A stretch of DNA of 64,000 nucleotides from Sphagnum compactum (taxonomy: Eukaryota; Bryophyta; Sphagnopsida; Sphagnales), in assembly GCA_965153455.1 (NCBI GenBank), contig OZ234494.1, forward strand, positions 9,734,001 through 9,798,000. Direction: 5' to 3'. The notes under the pieces are model-generated. The model was not told the DNA's origin and searched no databases. It saw only the letters and a list, made by a program, of their open reading frames with translations. Made by a program: the position numbers and the translations under genes. Below, in pieces: positions 22,325 through 36,141 of the stretch (its first letter is position 1; each line of letters opens with the position of its first letter).

Positions 22325-22620
22325 AGCTAAACCAGTGTTGCTTGGTTCTTTGATTTTGTTACTAGCCTATGGTCCCGTCGTTTTTTATGTTTAGAAATCA
22401 TAGAACCTCCGGTTCTGGTTTTTTGAAAAATCGTAAAATCTCAAAACCTCCAGTGTCAGCTTTTTGTGAAATTCTTAGAATCAGAAGAACCTCCTATAGT
22501 TATCAATGAACTGGTAGTTCTCAAATATGAACCAGCAAAGAATTAGTGGCTTAGAATAAGTTCTTTGAGTTTTTTAAGAACCCCAGTTACAGGTCAAGAC
22601 TGGTCCCTTGATTTTGAGAA
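22325..22620. repeat. GGTTCTTTGATT / GAACC repeat, right of helicase gene
   Basis: A diverged relative of 14340-14560, with several AGAACC / GGTTCT words in both orientations and GAACCTCCGGTTC at its core. No coding capacity. Confidence 0.4.
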
Positions 22621-22939
22621 ACTCATTATATGTTTCACAATGGTAAGGAAATGTGGCAAAAGGGTAAGGTGATTAGAAGTAATTAAAACAATGCCAACTT
22701 GGTAACAAGGTATGTGTGAAATGGAAATGTAAGCACATGCAAATGAACGAAAGTTAGATGGGAAAAACACATGGTAATCAGAATTCCATATGCATTTGAA
22801 GAGTGGGACTCAATGGATTTCATAATTGTAAGAAAACCAGACACCATGGGCCTTGAGAATTCAAGGTTAACAGTTTCTAATAAACCTGAGTTATGAACTA
22901 CCCTCTTGTTTGAATTTAAGCCATTAGGCTTTCCTTGCA

Positions 22940-23110
22940 AGAATTGTTAATAACTTGTAATGTTCTTTTTCATATATTCCAAATGAATTATTTTCTGAAA
23001 ATTAAGTCCCATTTGAATGACATTGTATGCAATTTGAATTGAATTTGATTTGAATTTAATAATTGGATTGAGAATGAATTGGTTTGAATTCAAAATTCAA
23101 TTGAAGAGAA
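22940..23110. repeat. AATTGAATT-type simple-sequence stretch
   Basis: Dense overlapping GAATT/AATTC words (AATTTGAATTGAATTTGATTTGAATT). A larger similar stretch is at 25140-25320; both also contain TGCATGCAA or TGTATGCAA and GACATT words nearby, suggesting a shared repeat. Confidence 0.5.
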
Positions 23111-23329
23111 ATGAGATGCAAATTGCTGGAGAAGAAGATGTTAAAAATTTACTCATGAATAAGATGTTGAAAAACAAAACTTTAATAAAATAATCTCCTA
23201 AAAAATACCTTTTCATTTTATTTTTACTTGAGAATGGATTAAACATATTCCAATTTGAAATCGACCAAGTGATGATTATGACTATAACTTACAATTCATA
23301 GCACCTAAAATAATCCTACCTAAACTAGC

Positions 23330-23720
23330 TTCAATGAATCATCATTGTTTGGACCATTCAAACTTATTATGCTTAGAAATCTAGCTTGCAACTTGGCTTG
23401 CCCTATATATGATGTTTCGTTTGTTGTTAACAATTTTTTTCACTACATTAAAATTTGGCTTGGGTTACCTCATCCCTCAATAACTAGTTGTCTACATTAC
23501 ATGTACATATTCAACCCATCGACCCATTGGGTATTCATATTTGCTACAATGTGCCCATTGTAATGAATTGCACATAAATGTGTGATGTTTGAGATGTTTT
23601 TGAATCCATTGCAAAGGAATTTGTTTTCATGTGTTATGCAAGTAATCTCCATGAATGGCTTTATTAAAGGCATCATTGGATCCTTATAATGTGTTTGTGC
23701 CTTGTTGTGCTAACCACCTT
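23330..23720 (+). pseudogene. Weak relic of a LINE-type C-terminal region
   Basis: The frame starting 23345 contains IKIWLGLPHPSI, which matches the IHLGLPHLTI of the LINE pseudogene at 30.5 kb in this same window. Downstream, adjacent frames give pieces such as HWVFIF and VFESIAKEF consistent with a continuing but frameshifted protein. Nothing functional remains. The call rests mainly on the shared motif between the two loci. Confidence 0.3.
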
Positions 23721-26700
23721 TTTTAAGGCAAGGTTGAAATATGTTTCAAGCAAGGTAAACTAAGTTACAATTTTGAAACTAGTAATAGGGTCCAAATTGA
23801 GTGACCCTATTATTTGTAAAAATCACTCCAAGATGTAATCATTGCTTAATTTTGGTTGTAATAAATGGTTACTTTAGTTGATGTTAAAAAATTTAGATGC
23901 ACTTTTACAATAATATTCTTGATGTATTATAAGAAGCTTTGAAAAACTTTGAAATGAATTTAATAAATATGAAATATTAATTTTTTAAAAAAAACAAAGT
24001 AATCAATATTTTTTGTTATCTAAAAGATTCTTAAAAGACTCAACATGATTTGAAAATGACATTTTTATGAGAAACCATTTATGTACACCTTTACATTATA
24101 ATATAACAAGGTTTTGGGCCATAAAAATCAAAACAATATGGACACCCAATAGTGGGGTTTAAGTTGATTGTCCCGATTGGGATTTGGATTTTTGGCTAAT
24201 TTTGGATCTTTTTGGGTCAATATGTAAGTTATGATTTTAAGCATATTTTACAAAATATTTTTCTCTTAAGGATTTAATGATGACATAGTCCTTAGGGTAG
24301 GTGACTCCTTATACTCAATTTGGACCCGATAATGGGGTTCAATTTTTTTATATCCAATTTTAGTTAAGTAGCCAATAATGTAGAATATATTTCTATTTTC
24401 ATATCTTGTTTTTGCTAGATTTTGTTAGTTTTTCTTATGAAAATTACACCACAAAATTAATAGAAATATAGTGGAACTCATAGAATTGATTTCTTACAAA
24501 AGATAAAAAATATGTAACCCATTATGTTTTCGGTTAATTTCTTTTATGTATCATCATTGGTGATCATCTCCAAAAATATTTAATATTCATTGGCGACAAG
24601 GTTTATGAAAAAATGTGAAAATTAATTTTTAAAATTGGTGAATACTACCCCAAAACTAAAAATTGTTTCAAAATATGGTGAAATCCCTTCCCCCAGAACA
24701 TTGAAAATTTGGCAAATTTTAAGTGAATTTTTGCTTGGAAAAAAAGAAGAAGAAGCATCCACTGGGTCCAAACGCATTCAAAAAAGCCAACATGATTGTA
24801 CTTCACTTAAGAATTGTGCATATTTTTTCCCAAAACTAATTTTTCATTAAAAAAAGTTCAATTTGGAATGATTATTTTTTCAGCTTATTATTGAATATGT
24901 TTATAATTGCTCTAATATATCACATGTTGTGTGTTAATCATTGTTGAATAAATATGAAATTTTAAAATTGTGAAATGATGTTAGATCTATTTGTTAATTG
25001 TCAATGAAAAATGATCACATTGATTTAAGATCAAACCAAAGTATATTCAATATTTGAAAGTTTACTTTATTATTACTATATGCTATTTGTTTTTTACACA
25101 TTATGTTCATTGTACCCCAGTTACATGTGATAAAGGATTATTGGAATTCAATTCAATTTAAATTTCAATGAGAACATCAACCCTATTGAATCCAAAGGAA
25201 AAAAAATTGTGATGAATTCAACTCAAGACAATTCAATTGAATATGAATTCAATTAAATTTGAATTCAATACGATGAATTCAAATTGAATTTAGGAATTTG
25301 AATCCAAATTCAAAGTCAAGTTGCATGCAATGACATTCAATATTTCCACAAAATGAGTTTTTTTTCCATCAAAATTTCATTGTCATGGTAATGCAAAACA
25401 ATGTGGAGCCCAAGGGTGATAAAGGATTGTTGAAATTATGATATTCTCAAAGATATTTCGAATTCCTAAAATGATCAAATTTTAGATTTTTAAAATTGTG
25501 TTTTTTAAGTGTGGCTAGTATGTTTTTAATGGATTTATATTTTTTGCCATCACACCATTTTTGTGAGATGAGAATTAAATGATTCCTTTGCAAAATTATC
25601 CTTAATTGACACACCTCTTGTTCATTTTCAAAAGTTATTCAATTCAACAATAGAAATTAAATTAAATTAAATTTCAATATGAATATTCCAAAATTCATTT
25701 GAATCATTTAACACTACGTCTCATGATTAGTTTCAAATAAAAAAAAGAAAAAATCTATGATAAATTGTAGTTGTCATATGACCCAATGTTTTTTTTGGCA
25801 ATATTTTAGCTTCTTTTGAAAAACAATTGCCCCATTGAAACTTGGTAATTGTTCAAACAAGGGGTCAATAGGACCCATCATCAAAGTAATGAAACTTGAA
25901 TGTGTGCCCTAATTATTTAGTTCCAATGATGACTAAAGTAGCTAGTTGTGCACAAGGGCGTAATCACAATCACAATCCATCGAACCAAAAAAGGAATCAG
26001 ATCACAAACAGAATTAATCAAAATTAAAGAAACATTTATGTTCTTTCCATTAAAACCATGGCAATCATGGCAAGTTGTTTCTTGTTCATTCATATGAATG
26101 TCATGGAATTCAAACTAAAAATCCATTTGTGAAATTTTAGGTTTAAGTTTTGATTTAAAACATTTGAAAATGAACATTTATTGTGTTAGAAGGAGCCAAT
26201 TTTGCAAAGGATTATCAAAAGGACTCATATAATAAAAATATTTTGATGAAAAAATATTAAGAAAATAAACATCTATTGATCACATTCAAAAAACAGTCAT
26301 ACCCTCAATAATGTGGAATTTTAGAAGTTTAAAAATTCAAAGAACTTTTCGAAAATAACAAAAATTTTAAAAAGTTCAAGAATCATTTACCACATACAAA
26401 TGGGGTAGAAAGACACAATGTGTTAAGAAAAGTTATAGCTTGGCCACTTTAGATGAGGGTCCAAGGTTCAAGATCCAACAACATAGAGCAATCCTATTGG
26501 TTGACAACCATAAATTGGACCCAAGTGCTTTAGATGAAGGTCCAAAAGCAAAAAGTGGCAAACAAAGGTCAAACCTACATGATGCCTCTTTTGGAGGGAA
26601 AATTTATTGGTTTGGACCAAAAAAAAGATTTAGAAAGAGAGCTCATGATTTGAAGAACCAAGATCCAAATTAGGGTCCAAGGCATGGTCCAATTCAAGGA

Positions 26701-27659
26701 TTCAATTTGCTTCAATTGTGTCCAAATTGGTTCATATGAATTTGGACCTTGGACTTTCATCTAACAAGAAAATAGAAAAATGTAAAAAATGAACTTTAAG
26801 TTATGGTTTGAAATTTTTATCATTTAAACAAATGAAAAATATAATTGACAAAGAATATGCACACTTTCAGAAATTCATACTTATTCAAAAATGATAAGCA
26901 AAAACAATGTCATGTATTAGGACAACTATAAGCATTTTTTAATAACAATTTGCACAAAATTTTGCTCAAAGATTCATTCATATGACATTTGTTTTTGGGC
27001 CAAAAGACATGCAGTCCTTGTCTAAAGTAACATTGTATGTTGTTTGCACCCACAAGATGAAACACATGACTACATTACTAAAATTCTAAGATTTCCAATC
27101 ACAATTTGTCCCAATCATGGATGTTGAATTTCAACTCTTTTTTTGTTAAAACATTTATTTAAACATTGATAACCCAATGATTATTTTTGCAATTTTGTGA
27201 TGTTACTCAAATGGTAATAACTCATAAGTATATTTAGCCAAATTTCACGATATTAAAAATATGAAAGTAAAAAATATACAGTTCCCTTTCATATTGTAAA
27301 CAATTGTGGAGTTTTTTGGTGAAATTTTATTCAAAAAATCATTTTTTGATAAATGTTTTTAAAAAAAGACGAATTTTCAAAATAATATATTATTTCAAAA
27401 TAATTCACCACAAAAAGAAATCACTAATATAACCTATATATATATATATGCATATGTTATATTATGTAGTGATTGTAGTGCCCTAATTGCCCTTTAGTTC
27501 CAAAATGAGCAAAATCCCACCCCACTCCCCCTTTTTTTTTGGCCTATGGTGTTCCCATATGATTCTTAATAGTTCATCATTATTTATGTTAGGTCTTAAA
27601 TTTGCTCGAAAATGGGTTAAGTAGATAGGCCTGAAAAAGGTAAATTATTAAATTATTTC
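23721..27659. other. AT-rich intergenic desert with short repeats
   Basis: No gene recognised. About 23810-23960 resembles the dispersed repeat at 3065 and 7990. 25140-25320 is GAATT-rich. 26440-26760 has repeated GGTCCAA/TTGGACC words in both orientations. 27434-27448 is a short TA microsatellite. Mutational decay has removed any longer signal. Confidence 0.4.
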
Positions 27660-27663
27660 AATA

Positions 27664-27816
27664 TAGAGAGCATGGACATGAAAGGCATGTGTGAATTTAC
27701 CTTTCTCATATCCAAGTGAGTAGAGGAAAGGAGAATTGAAATAACATGGGCATGAAAAGGCACATGTTAATTTGCCTTTTCATATGCATGTAACTGAATA
27801 AGGAAAGGATTGAGGT
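27664..27816. repeat. Two-copy tandem duplication, about 78 bases per unit
   Basis: Units at about 27664-27743 and 27746-27816 share the order CATGGRCATGAAA(A)GGCA, ATTTRCCTTT, CATATSCA, then GGAAAGGA..TTGA. Divergence is moderate with small indels. Confidence 0.55.
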
Positions 27817-29849
27817 ACTTAGACTTGGAAGAGGTAAGTTTGAATGGCACAAATAGATAGACATCATTTTTTCATTATATAGATTACAAAAAAATATGAA
27901 TATTTCAAAATATGACAAAAAATAAAGGTAGCGATTGTGGTTGATTCAATACAAAGATTAACACACATGATTACACTGGGGTGACACAAAATGCCATTCG
28001 CAAGATTCAACAATACACACTATTGACATGTTTGGTCATGAGTGTGCATTTCCTCCTCACACCTTATGCATAGGGACAACAATCAAACCAAGTCACCAAC
28101 AAAAACATTGATGTCATTGCAAATAATTAGTTTCAACCAAAAGGTTACTAAACAAATTGTCACAAAATTTAGACACATTCTTTGAGACAAAAAAGAATTA
28201 AAGTGTGGTTTTTCATTTCGATCTTAATATTAATTTCAACATCAATAAGTACACAATCAAAAGAATAATTTTGATTTTAATTCAAAGAACTCTTTGCCAA
28301 TGAAAAGTTACTTCAATTCATGAATGTTAGTGTTCATGGATGTCTTTAGATTCGCAATGAATTTAAAATTCTTAAAATGACACATCTAATTCTTTCAAGG
28401 GAAAATTTAGCTTCTCTTTTATGCAATTTATGAATTTGTTAAACATATTCATAAAATTACAAAGTTATCAACTCATATGTTCACAAAATTAACATGTGCT
28501 TTCTTTAACAACTTAAAATAAAACTTGAGCTGTTAATTTTAAAAATAATGTGTAATCCACAAACATGTTTAAACTTTAAAGAAAAATGTTGTTCCATTTC
28601 ATGTATCAAAAATTATGCATGTATCTAAATCAAACCTTGAAGGAGTATCAAGCTACCACATGGCCCTTTCAAGAAAGAAGGGATTAGTGGCTAGCTTTGT
28701 AACTTGTAAGTTGAAAAACCATCCAAAATCACTTTAGTTGCCCAACTTCAGCACTTCCTTAATTTCCTCCCAATTCAACAATTAATTGGATATGACACTT
28801 TTAAATGCCTTGGTTTGGATGAATGCAGACATCTAGATACCTATTTTTATTCATAAGTTAAATTCTCTTATGTAATAAAAGTATTTCACACTAGTTGCAT
28901 ATTACAATATTTATACCAATTGGTATACCTTAAGTCAATAACACGACTTTTGAAAATGTGGAGGAAAGGTGTTTATTCATCAAAATGCATCTGTTTTGTG
29001 ACCTGTATAAGTAACATGTTTAGAGGTTTTCTATTTTCTATTTCATATTACTAGACATCATCTTTCACCAAAATGATAAAAAATGATAATAACAATTAAT
29101 AGAGTTTAACCTTTTATATTTAAATTATGTATCCTCATCTTAGTCCATTCATCAAAGACCATCCACATGGCATGTTGAACATTCCTTACACACCATGAAA
29201 TGTTGTCTTCATGGATGGATGCTTATTTTACATGTATTAAGGGATGACAATGAGTTGGGCATGTGAATGCGAGCCAACTGAATATTAACAACCTCAACAA
29301 CCCCTCATTATGCATCAGGGACTAGGTAACCAGCAAAAGGACACTAGTTACTGAAAATAATTGAGGGGTGGAAGTATCAAAGATATTTTTGATAATCAAT
29401 GTCCTTGAGCTGGTTACGAGACATAGCCTTTTGTTTAAAGATTTGAAAGCGACCTTATAACCCTCATGTTGATGGATGGATGAAAATTTTCATAACCTTT
29501 TTGTAGATGGGCAAAAAAACATATAACCCTATTCCCCATGGATGAAAGTTCATAATCATTTTTTGTCGGATGATGTATTAAAAGAGAAAAGAAGAAGAAG
29601 AGGGAGAAAAACCTTGTATATAAAAATCAAGGACATGAACCCATCCAACAAAATTACAGGGCAAAAGAGAACATGAGTAAACACAATCCAAAGAAAAAAA
29701 AATGAAAGCCAACAATCAACAAAAAATAAGGAAAAGAAAACCCTATGCAAATACGACCCAAAGCTACGAAATGATGATCAATGATAACAAAGAAGACTTG
29801 AAACAAAAAAGTTGTCATCTACCACAAATTGGATAGTGATGGAGGTGCA
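27817..29849. other. AT-rich intergenic, no gene recognised
   Basis: No coding signal. At 29450-29560 there are three loose repeats of ATGGATG..AAATTTTCATAA(C/T)C. A GGGGTGG..GGTTAC region near 29330-29420 has no assigned function. Confidence 0.35.
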
Positions 29850-32330
29850 TTAGTTATGATGTGTGAAAGAGAAGAGGAACCCTGACCAAGTGCAACAACT
29901 CATTGAAGAATTGTTATGGCTTGTGTAGATTACAGGGCTATGGACACATACTGTCGATAGTGAGAAATGAGCATCGAGGGGACTAAAGAAGATCAGTGAT
30001 GATGCGCGATAGTGGTTTATGCATAAGCAATAAGGGAATGAATCAAAACAAGAATGAAGACACCCATGCACCTCAATGCAAGGGGAATGAAATCATCGCT
30101 TGTGCTCATTTGGCGTAAGATCGTGTCTTCTCCTGAGCAGCCATTGTCATTGCATGTGATGTTGTCATTGATGCTCGTTGCACCATATCTATGCTAGTCA
30201 TATCAACAATGACAATGTACATCAAAATACAAAAGCCATATCTAGTAAGAAGAATATCCATTTGTCATCGAATGTGGCAAGGGAAAAGGTGGGAGACCTC
30301 CCTCTGAACATGTGCTTCATTCTCCAAAGTAATGGCTACAATAATATTTCGAAGTGTGTCGTGGGCTACTATATGTTCACTATCACATGGGCACCAAAGC
30401 AAATGGGTACTTAGATCATCAATGGTATGACCACACTAACACCATGAAAGGTGCGCAATTGTAAGATGTGGCAAACCGAGATGAATACGTAGTGCTGTAA
30501 GAAAATGGGCCGATGATAAACGAAATGCTGGTGTGGTAGGATGAGTTAATAACCAAGTGCATGCCCTTGGACTTGCACATGAGGGGAGACGTGCTTGTGC
30601 GATATCCAAAGGAATGTCTACTAGAAGGGAAGTAAACTCCTGTTCGTGTAAGTGATCCACCAAAAAAGCTTGCAACTAGGGTAAGACTGAACAACTAGGC
30701 TCTCAAAGGGTGGGACATGAGAATGGACATCTTGCGGTAACATGGCTCGGATATTTCGTAGTGCCATATGGAATGGGGAAATGATGGTTTCAACATGTGT
30801 TACTACATCGAGAAAAAAAAGGCAATCATCTTGTTGGAAAAGAATGACAAATGTAGGAGCGATCAGTGCCCAACACCCCAAGAATGCGAGGGCAACAATC
30901 CAAACCACAGAAGGGAGCCCAAGCCTACTCGAAGAAGCAAGAAGAATGGCCTAACGACGAACTAGGTGACTAATAGAACCACCAAAAGATCCCACACCAA
31001 GTAATTTTGCCAATGTAACTATGGTATGAGTATTGAACTCAGCATAATGCTGCAAACTACCTAGAGATGGGAACATTATACAAAGCAAGTAGTCCGGGCA
31101 TTGGGCGTAGCACAACGAAAGCATCACAAAAGCTGCCTGAGGATCTACAAGCATAAGGAGACTAAATATCTTCCCAAAATAATCACGGAAAGCCTCAACC
31201 ACAAATGATTCAACAAATGATGTGGATCCCACTAGTGCACCCAAAATACAAAAACATGAGTCAGAAATAAAAAAGCCAGGAGGAAGTGATATAGAGTGGT
31301 CCAACCCTTAAGGCTGCATTAAAAGACTTACTATTGATACTCCTCTTGTAATCATAAAAAACGCAAGAATCACATTGAATACGGGACCTAAAATATGTGT
31401 ATTATCCGCCAAAGAAGGGAAAACACAAGTAGGGTGGGCTGTTGTTATAGGGTGAAGAGCATGAAGGTGAGCCAAAACAAACAACGCTCCTCCCAATGGG
31501 TCTCTTTGTTGTGTACCTAACTCCGATGAAATGATTATGAAATCCCCATATTGGGAAGCTTGGGAAAAATATTGTGGGGATGAATGTGCATAGAATTGTC
31601 AAACAAATGGGAAAAACTGATCCAAAAAACCGAGTGAAGACCATAATTCTTGAAAAATTGTTGACTGTGACACCAAATTGAAGGTGTTACGAACATCCAC
31701 TTATAGCACCACCCAATTTGGGTGCAAATCTAACATTGCTCGAACGTCGTGAACCACTATCTTGCACTCGTCACGAGTCGATACACCAAATTGATGAGGA
31801 TTAAAATGTTTCGTGAAAGTATCCCTAAATTGGATGGCTAAAGTGCGGGCAACTAAACAATAGGTCACCTCACCAATCGCAATGGGACATATGCCTCCGT
31901 ATTACTTCTCCAACGCTAAGAGTCGAGATGCAGAAAACAAATGTGATACTGAAAGTGGAACATGACCTTGAGCAATGTGCCCACATATTTCGAAGAAGAA
32001 GTTGAAGGCACTAGCAAAATCATCTAGGACAAAATAATTTTGTTAAAACTGATACACCATACCCGAAGGGCCATCGGAAGAAAAATGTGGTGAACAAACC
32101 AAGGTAGAAACAAATGCTTCCCTATCTAAAGTAACCTCCGTCTCAGGATGGAAATCATCAACAAAAGGGGGGAGATCAACTTTAGTAGGTGGGTGGAGAA
32201 GGCAAAAGACTCCTATGGTCTCATCAAATGGGGCTGTAGGTGTGTTCGGAACTATTGCGCATATTCCTCAAGCATATTCCCCTACATGAGCAAAGGTGCG
32301 TGTGCAACATAATTGTGTTAATGGAGATGG
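29850..32330 (-). pseudogene. LINE-type (non-LTR) reverse transcriptase pseudogene
   Basis: Read on the minus strand, successive frames give an RT in the correct order. It opens with GGICPIAIGEVTY and HQFGVSTRDEC. Motif A is VDVRNTFN near 31690, with the preceding Gln codon now TAA. Then come GTQQRDPLGGALF (motif B, whose usual QGDP Gly is Arg) and LADNTHI near 31401 (motif C, whose LADD is now LADN). A C-terminal region follows with LRIHLGLPHLTIAHLSWC at about 30.5 kb. Several frame changes and nonsense codons interrupt it, and the second motif C Asp is lost, so it cannot be active. Family: non-LTR retrotransposon, clade not determined. Upstream sequence 32330-32500 may be its 5' portion. 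Confidence 0.7.
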
Positions 32331-32499
32331 GGTAGGATTTGGATTCGACTCCAAACGTTTGCGAGAAGTTAAAACGAGTGTTTTAATCGTGTGCTCCTTT
32401 TGTAATGCCTCCCAGTTGTCACCCATGTATTGACGTAAGTGAGCACGAGTCTCTTGGTGGCCTTTTTCACCACCCCGTGGAGGAGAGGACAAACACTAA

Positions 32500-33271
32500 G
32501 AAGGGAATAACAAAAATACATGCCATGCTACAACATTGGAAGGATCGGATGCAAGTCGAGATAAAGGGACATGCAAAACCCGCTGAACGTCAACTCGAAG
32601 CGCATATGAGATTTGATGGTAAGAACAAGGACATGATAGACCCAAATGGAAAACATCTATGATGTATATGGACGCAATCCATGTCTATGTTAAAAAGGGA
32701 GGAGAACATGGCAAAGTTGGGGGTAACACTCTTTTTAAGAGAGATGACTACCTATGAATAGTGCATGAAAGTTGGTGTCATTTTAAATCCCCCCTTACAT
32801 TGAACATACGATCATAAGAGGGACAAGGAATGCGGGTTCATGGAGGAGAGGATTGCATGATGAATACAAAAGAAGCTTTTAGTGAGTGTGGCAAACGAGA
32901 TGGAAAGGGGGCTAACATACCCAAAAAGGGTGAAGGGACTGGCCAAGGCAAACTAGGAGGGATGGGAATGATGGGTGGATGGATAGAAACTAGACCACAT
33001 CTGGGCATAAGGAAAAGCTGATAGATGGCTCTCCATTTGGTGCCTACTAAGATAGCTGGAACAATTAGGATGTTCAATGATGCTTTAGAGACGGATAACT
33101 CACAGGGTCTGCCATGCCTATCCCCGACCTAACATATTTGGTTTGAAGTCGAAACCCTAAACCTCAATCTCGAAAACCCCCTTAATCCCCTTCAAACCCT
33201 AAAACTATTGCTCCAAAAGAGGTGTACATATAAACAAAGCGAAAAAAACAAGAAGAATACACATGGCAAAA
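32500..33271. other. Sequence upstream of the LINE relic, unassigned
   Basis: Less AT-rich than its surroundings, with open stretches on both strands (plus 32405-32662 and 32830-33021; minus 32838-33077). It may be the 5' end of the LINE element, but no domain is readable. Confidence 0.3.
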
Positions 33272-33385
33272 GACTCACGAAAACCCCAAAAAAATGGGTG
33301 GGAATAACAAGTGGACCTAGTTGCAAAGTAGATTCACGAAAACCCAAAAAAATGGGTGATATTAGCAAGTGGACCTAGTTGCAGA
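33272..33385. repeat. Tandem duplication of a 57-base unit
   Basis: Two adjacent copies read GAYTCACGAAAACCC(C)AAAAAAATGGG..AGCAAGTGGACCTAGTTGCA; the second begins near 33331. They differ by only a few bases, so the duplication is fairly recent. Confidence 0.7.
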
Positions 33386-33674
33386 TTCGTTAGCGCTCGT
33401 ATGCTGCAACTCAAGGGCTCTACTTGACTACCCTGCTTGCTCTGCCTTGCTCCTATCTCTCTTTGCCTCGCCCTATCAGCTCAACCTTGCATTGCCCTAA
33501 ACACTAGTACTAGTAGTATTGCCACTATTCTTACACTCACAAACCCTAATAACTCCACTCATTACTGTTTTTTCAATTGATGTTGCCCCTCTTTCAAACC
33601 CTACCCCAAAAGCCTATCTACTTCTGATACTCAGCAGCTCATGTGGAGCTTGGAGGACTTCTGAAAAGAGACAT

Positions 33675-33717
33675 CTAAACACCATATCCTTGCCTTCTAG
33701 GCAAGGCCAACAAATAG
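33675..33717. repeat. Dispersed repeat with CCTTGCCT/AGGCAAGG palindrome, copy 1
   Basis: CTAAACACCATATCCTTGCC..AGGCAAGGCCAACAAATAG. It is matched by 36718-36761 in the same orientation, 3 kb away. The surrounding sequences do not match, so this is a short shared module. Confidence 0.5.
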
Positions 33718-33719
33718 TA

Positions 33720-36141
33720 CTTAGTATAGTCTTTGATATGCTCTGTTGCACTCTCAAGTTTCTACTAGGTATTGCTCTTTGTAGTCTCGGCTCTCTCTGG
33801 AGAGAAGATCATCTAGAGAGATAAGAGAAGTTATGCATAGTGAGAGATGAGGAGAGAACCATTCAAAAGCTTGAAAACCTCTGAACAGAAGGTTATGTAT
33901 AGTTTATTCAATCAAAATAAACTTATTAGATCCACGAATTCATAGGTGTTGATACTATATTGAAAAGTGAAAGCTATATCCATTTTTGTTTTGTAAAAAG
34001 TAATAAAAGTGAGGGCATATTCCATTTGTTGAAATTCAAATTAATTTTTTTAAAAAATGATTTTCAACATCCGATGTTAATGTCATTTTTTCCCCCTCAA
34101 GGATGGAAAATGACAAAACCCAATGGAATTTGATTTCCTTCCCAATCTCAATCGGCTATGTCTTGGAAAAGTAAAGCTATTGCATACTACCCAAGGTTGT
34201 CAAAACTGACCTCATGTGACATGCCGAATTTAAGTCAATCGTCACAAGAAGGGGAGTTAACTAATATTTAATGCAATAAAATACAAGTACAAAACATACA
34301 TGGGTCTGGGTGTCCATAGGAGACTAGAAAATATCTGCACCATTTTTTTTCAAATTTATTTATTTCAGTGACAATGTTTCATATAGAATTATTTTTTGTT
34401 GTCTATTTTTCATTTTTTTTATGTTTTTTTTCTGTTTGTGTTTGGTTTTTTTAAAACATCTTTTCAAAAAAAAAATTCTTGTGTTTATTTGCATTTCTTT
34501 TTAGTGAAATTGTCTAATGAACCAGATTTTCGTTAACATTTTGCCTACCAAATCAAGAATGAAAAAAATATTAATAAAAAAATGACATATAAAATTTTAT
34601 AAAATTTTATCTTTTGAAAAAAATATTACAACAAAATTATTATGTCCACAAAAAATAATTTAATCATTGTCAATGCAACATGGAGCCCAAATTTAATTAT
34701 TTATTTATTTATACCGAGTGATTGAAAATGATCTTGACCACCCATGGATGATAACTGGAAATATTTGTGCTCCATTGCAACTTGAAACGATCAATATCAT
34801 TAATTTATTTCTCCCTCTTTTTTTGTCATCCATGGATGACTCAGAAATTTGATCTTTGCCATCCATGGGCAACCGAATCACCAAAAGTTGGAGGAAAGAA
34901 TGTGTTGGGCCAAATATGGCAAGCAAGAATATTAAAATACATTATGGGAGTCTATGTAGATGATGTGGGTCCTTTTGTTTTGGTGACAAAAGAACAAATA
35001 CACCTCTCAAAATTGATCCATGCCCTTGTCGGATAACCCCCTCCAAGTCAACCGAAAGCTTTGGCCGTGAATATATATTAAACTAGTATTTTGTTCCTTT
35101 GCCCCCTTGTGACGCCCTTTGGGTTTGTGCACTTTTGGCTCGGACTTGGGGTCCTCTATCTCTCTCTCTCTCTCTTTGTCCTCCCTTTCCCCCTTTGCTG
35201 GGTGCTTTGTTTATATAAAGTTTATCAGGGTTTCATCAGTATTTCCTAAGTTCTGAAAGGGTCACTTATATACAACATATTATGAGGATCACAAAGTCCC
35301 CATTGTATACAGTTGTGTTTCTTTTATTGGCAAATTATCACCAAATTTTAACTTATGCAAAGGATTTTTTTTATGGAAAAATTTACCCATATTCGCCAGA
35401 TTTCGAAAGTCTTTTTTTTCAAATTGCCAAATTTTCATGATAAGTTCAAGTAGGTAGCCAAAAATGTAAAAAAGATTTTTTTCCTGCTACTTTCATATCC
35501 AATATGTAGACAAAATTTGGCTACATTATCTTGTGAATGATCACCACTTTGGCTACATCACAAAATCCCTAAAAGAAACCCTAATATACCATATAGCTAA
35601 GGGTCAGTTTCCACATTGACAAAACAAATAAAAAAAATGTCAATTTGTTTTATACTTTAAAATTTACATGACCTACTGTGATGTTGTCATATGAGTAGCG
35701 AAATTATTGAGAATGTGCCCCATGATAATTATGATAATTTTCAACTTGTCAACTTCATATTTTCACAATAAGTTGTTTCACTCTTTTGAGGATCATTTAA
35801 TAGCGAAACTAACCTTAGGTTAGGCACATCAGATTTCATATTGTTTGTGTCAATGAAAAGGACCCATTTTGAGATAATTTTCATTTAAAGATGTGGCAAG
35901 AGTCTAGGTCAATACATGCCATTGAATAACTACAATGAAGTAATTTATTCAATTTAGACTGACTAATTATTGAAGAAGCATGTTACAAAATAGAAGTTCT
36001 CTCTAGCATTGTTGAATTGTAAAGATTTAAATCCTGCAACTACTACTGCACATTGTATTTTGTTGAATTATACAAACCCATTCTCACGGGTTACCTTAGT
36101 TTAACCCGTAGTTTAAAAAGTTCTTTAACCCGTAGTTTTTT
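33720..36141. other. AT-rich intergenic with simple repeats
   Basis: No gene recognised. Palindromic CATCCATGGATG words recur at 34740-34870. A CT dinucleotide run lies at about 35156-35176. A duplicated TTCTTTAACCCGTAGTTT is at 36098-36138. Confidence 0.35.
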
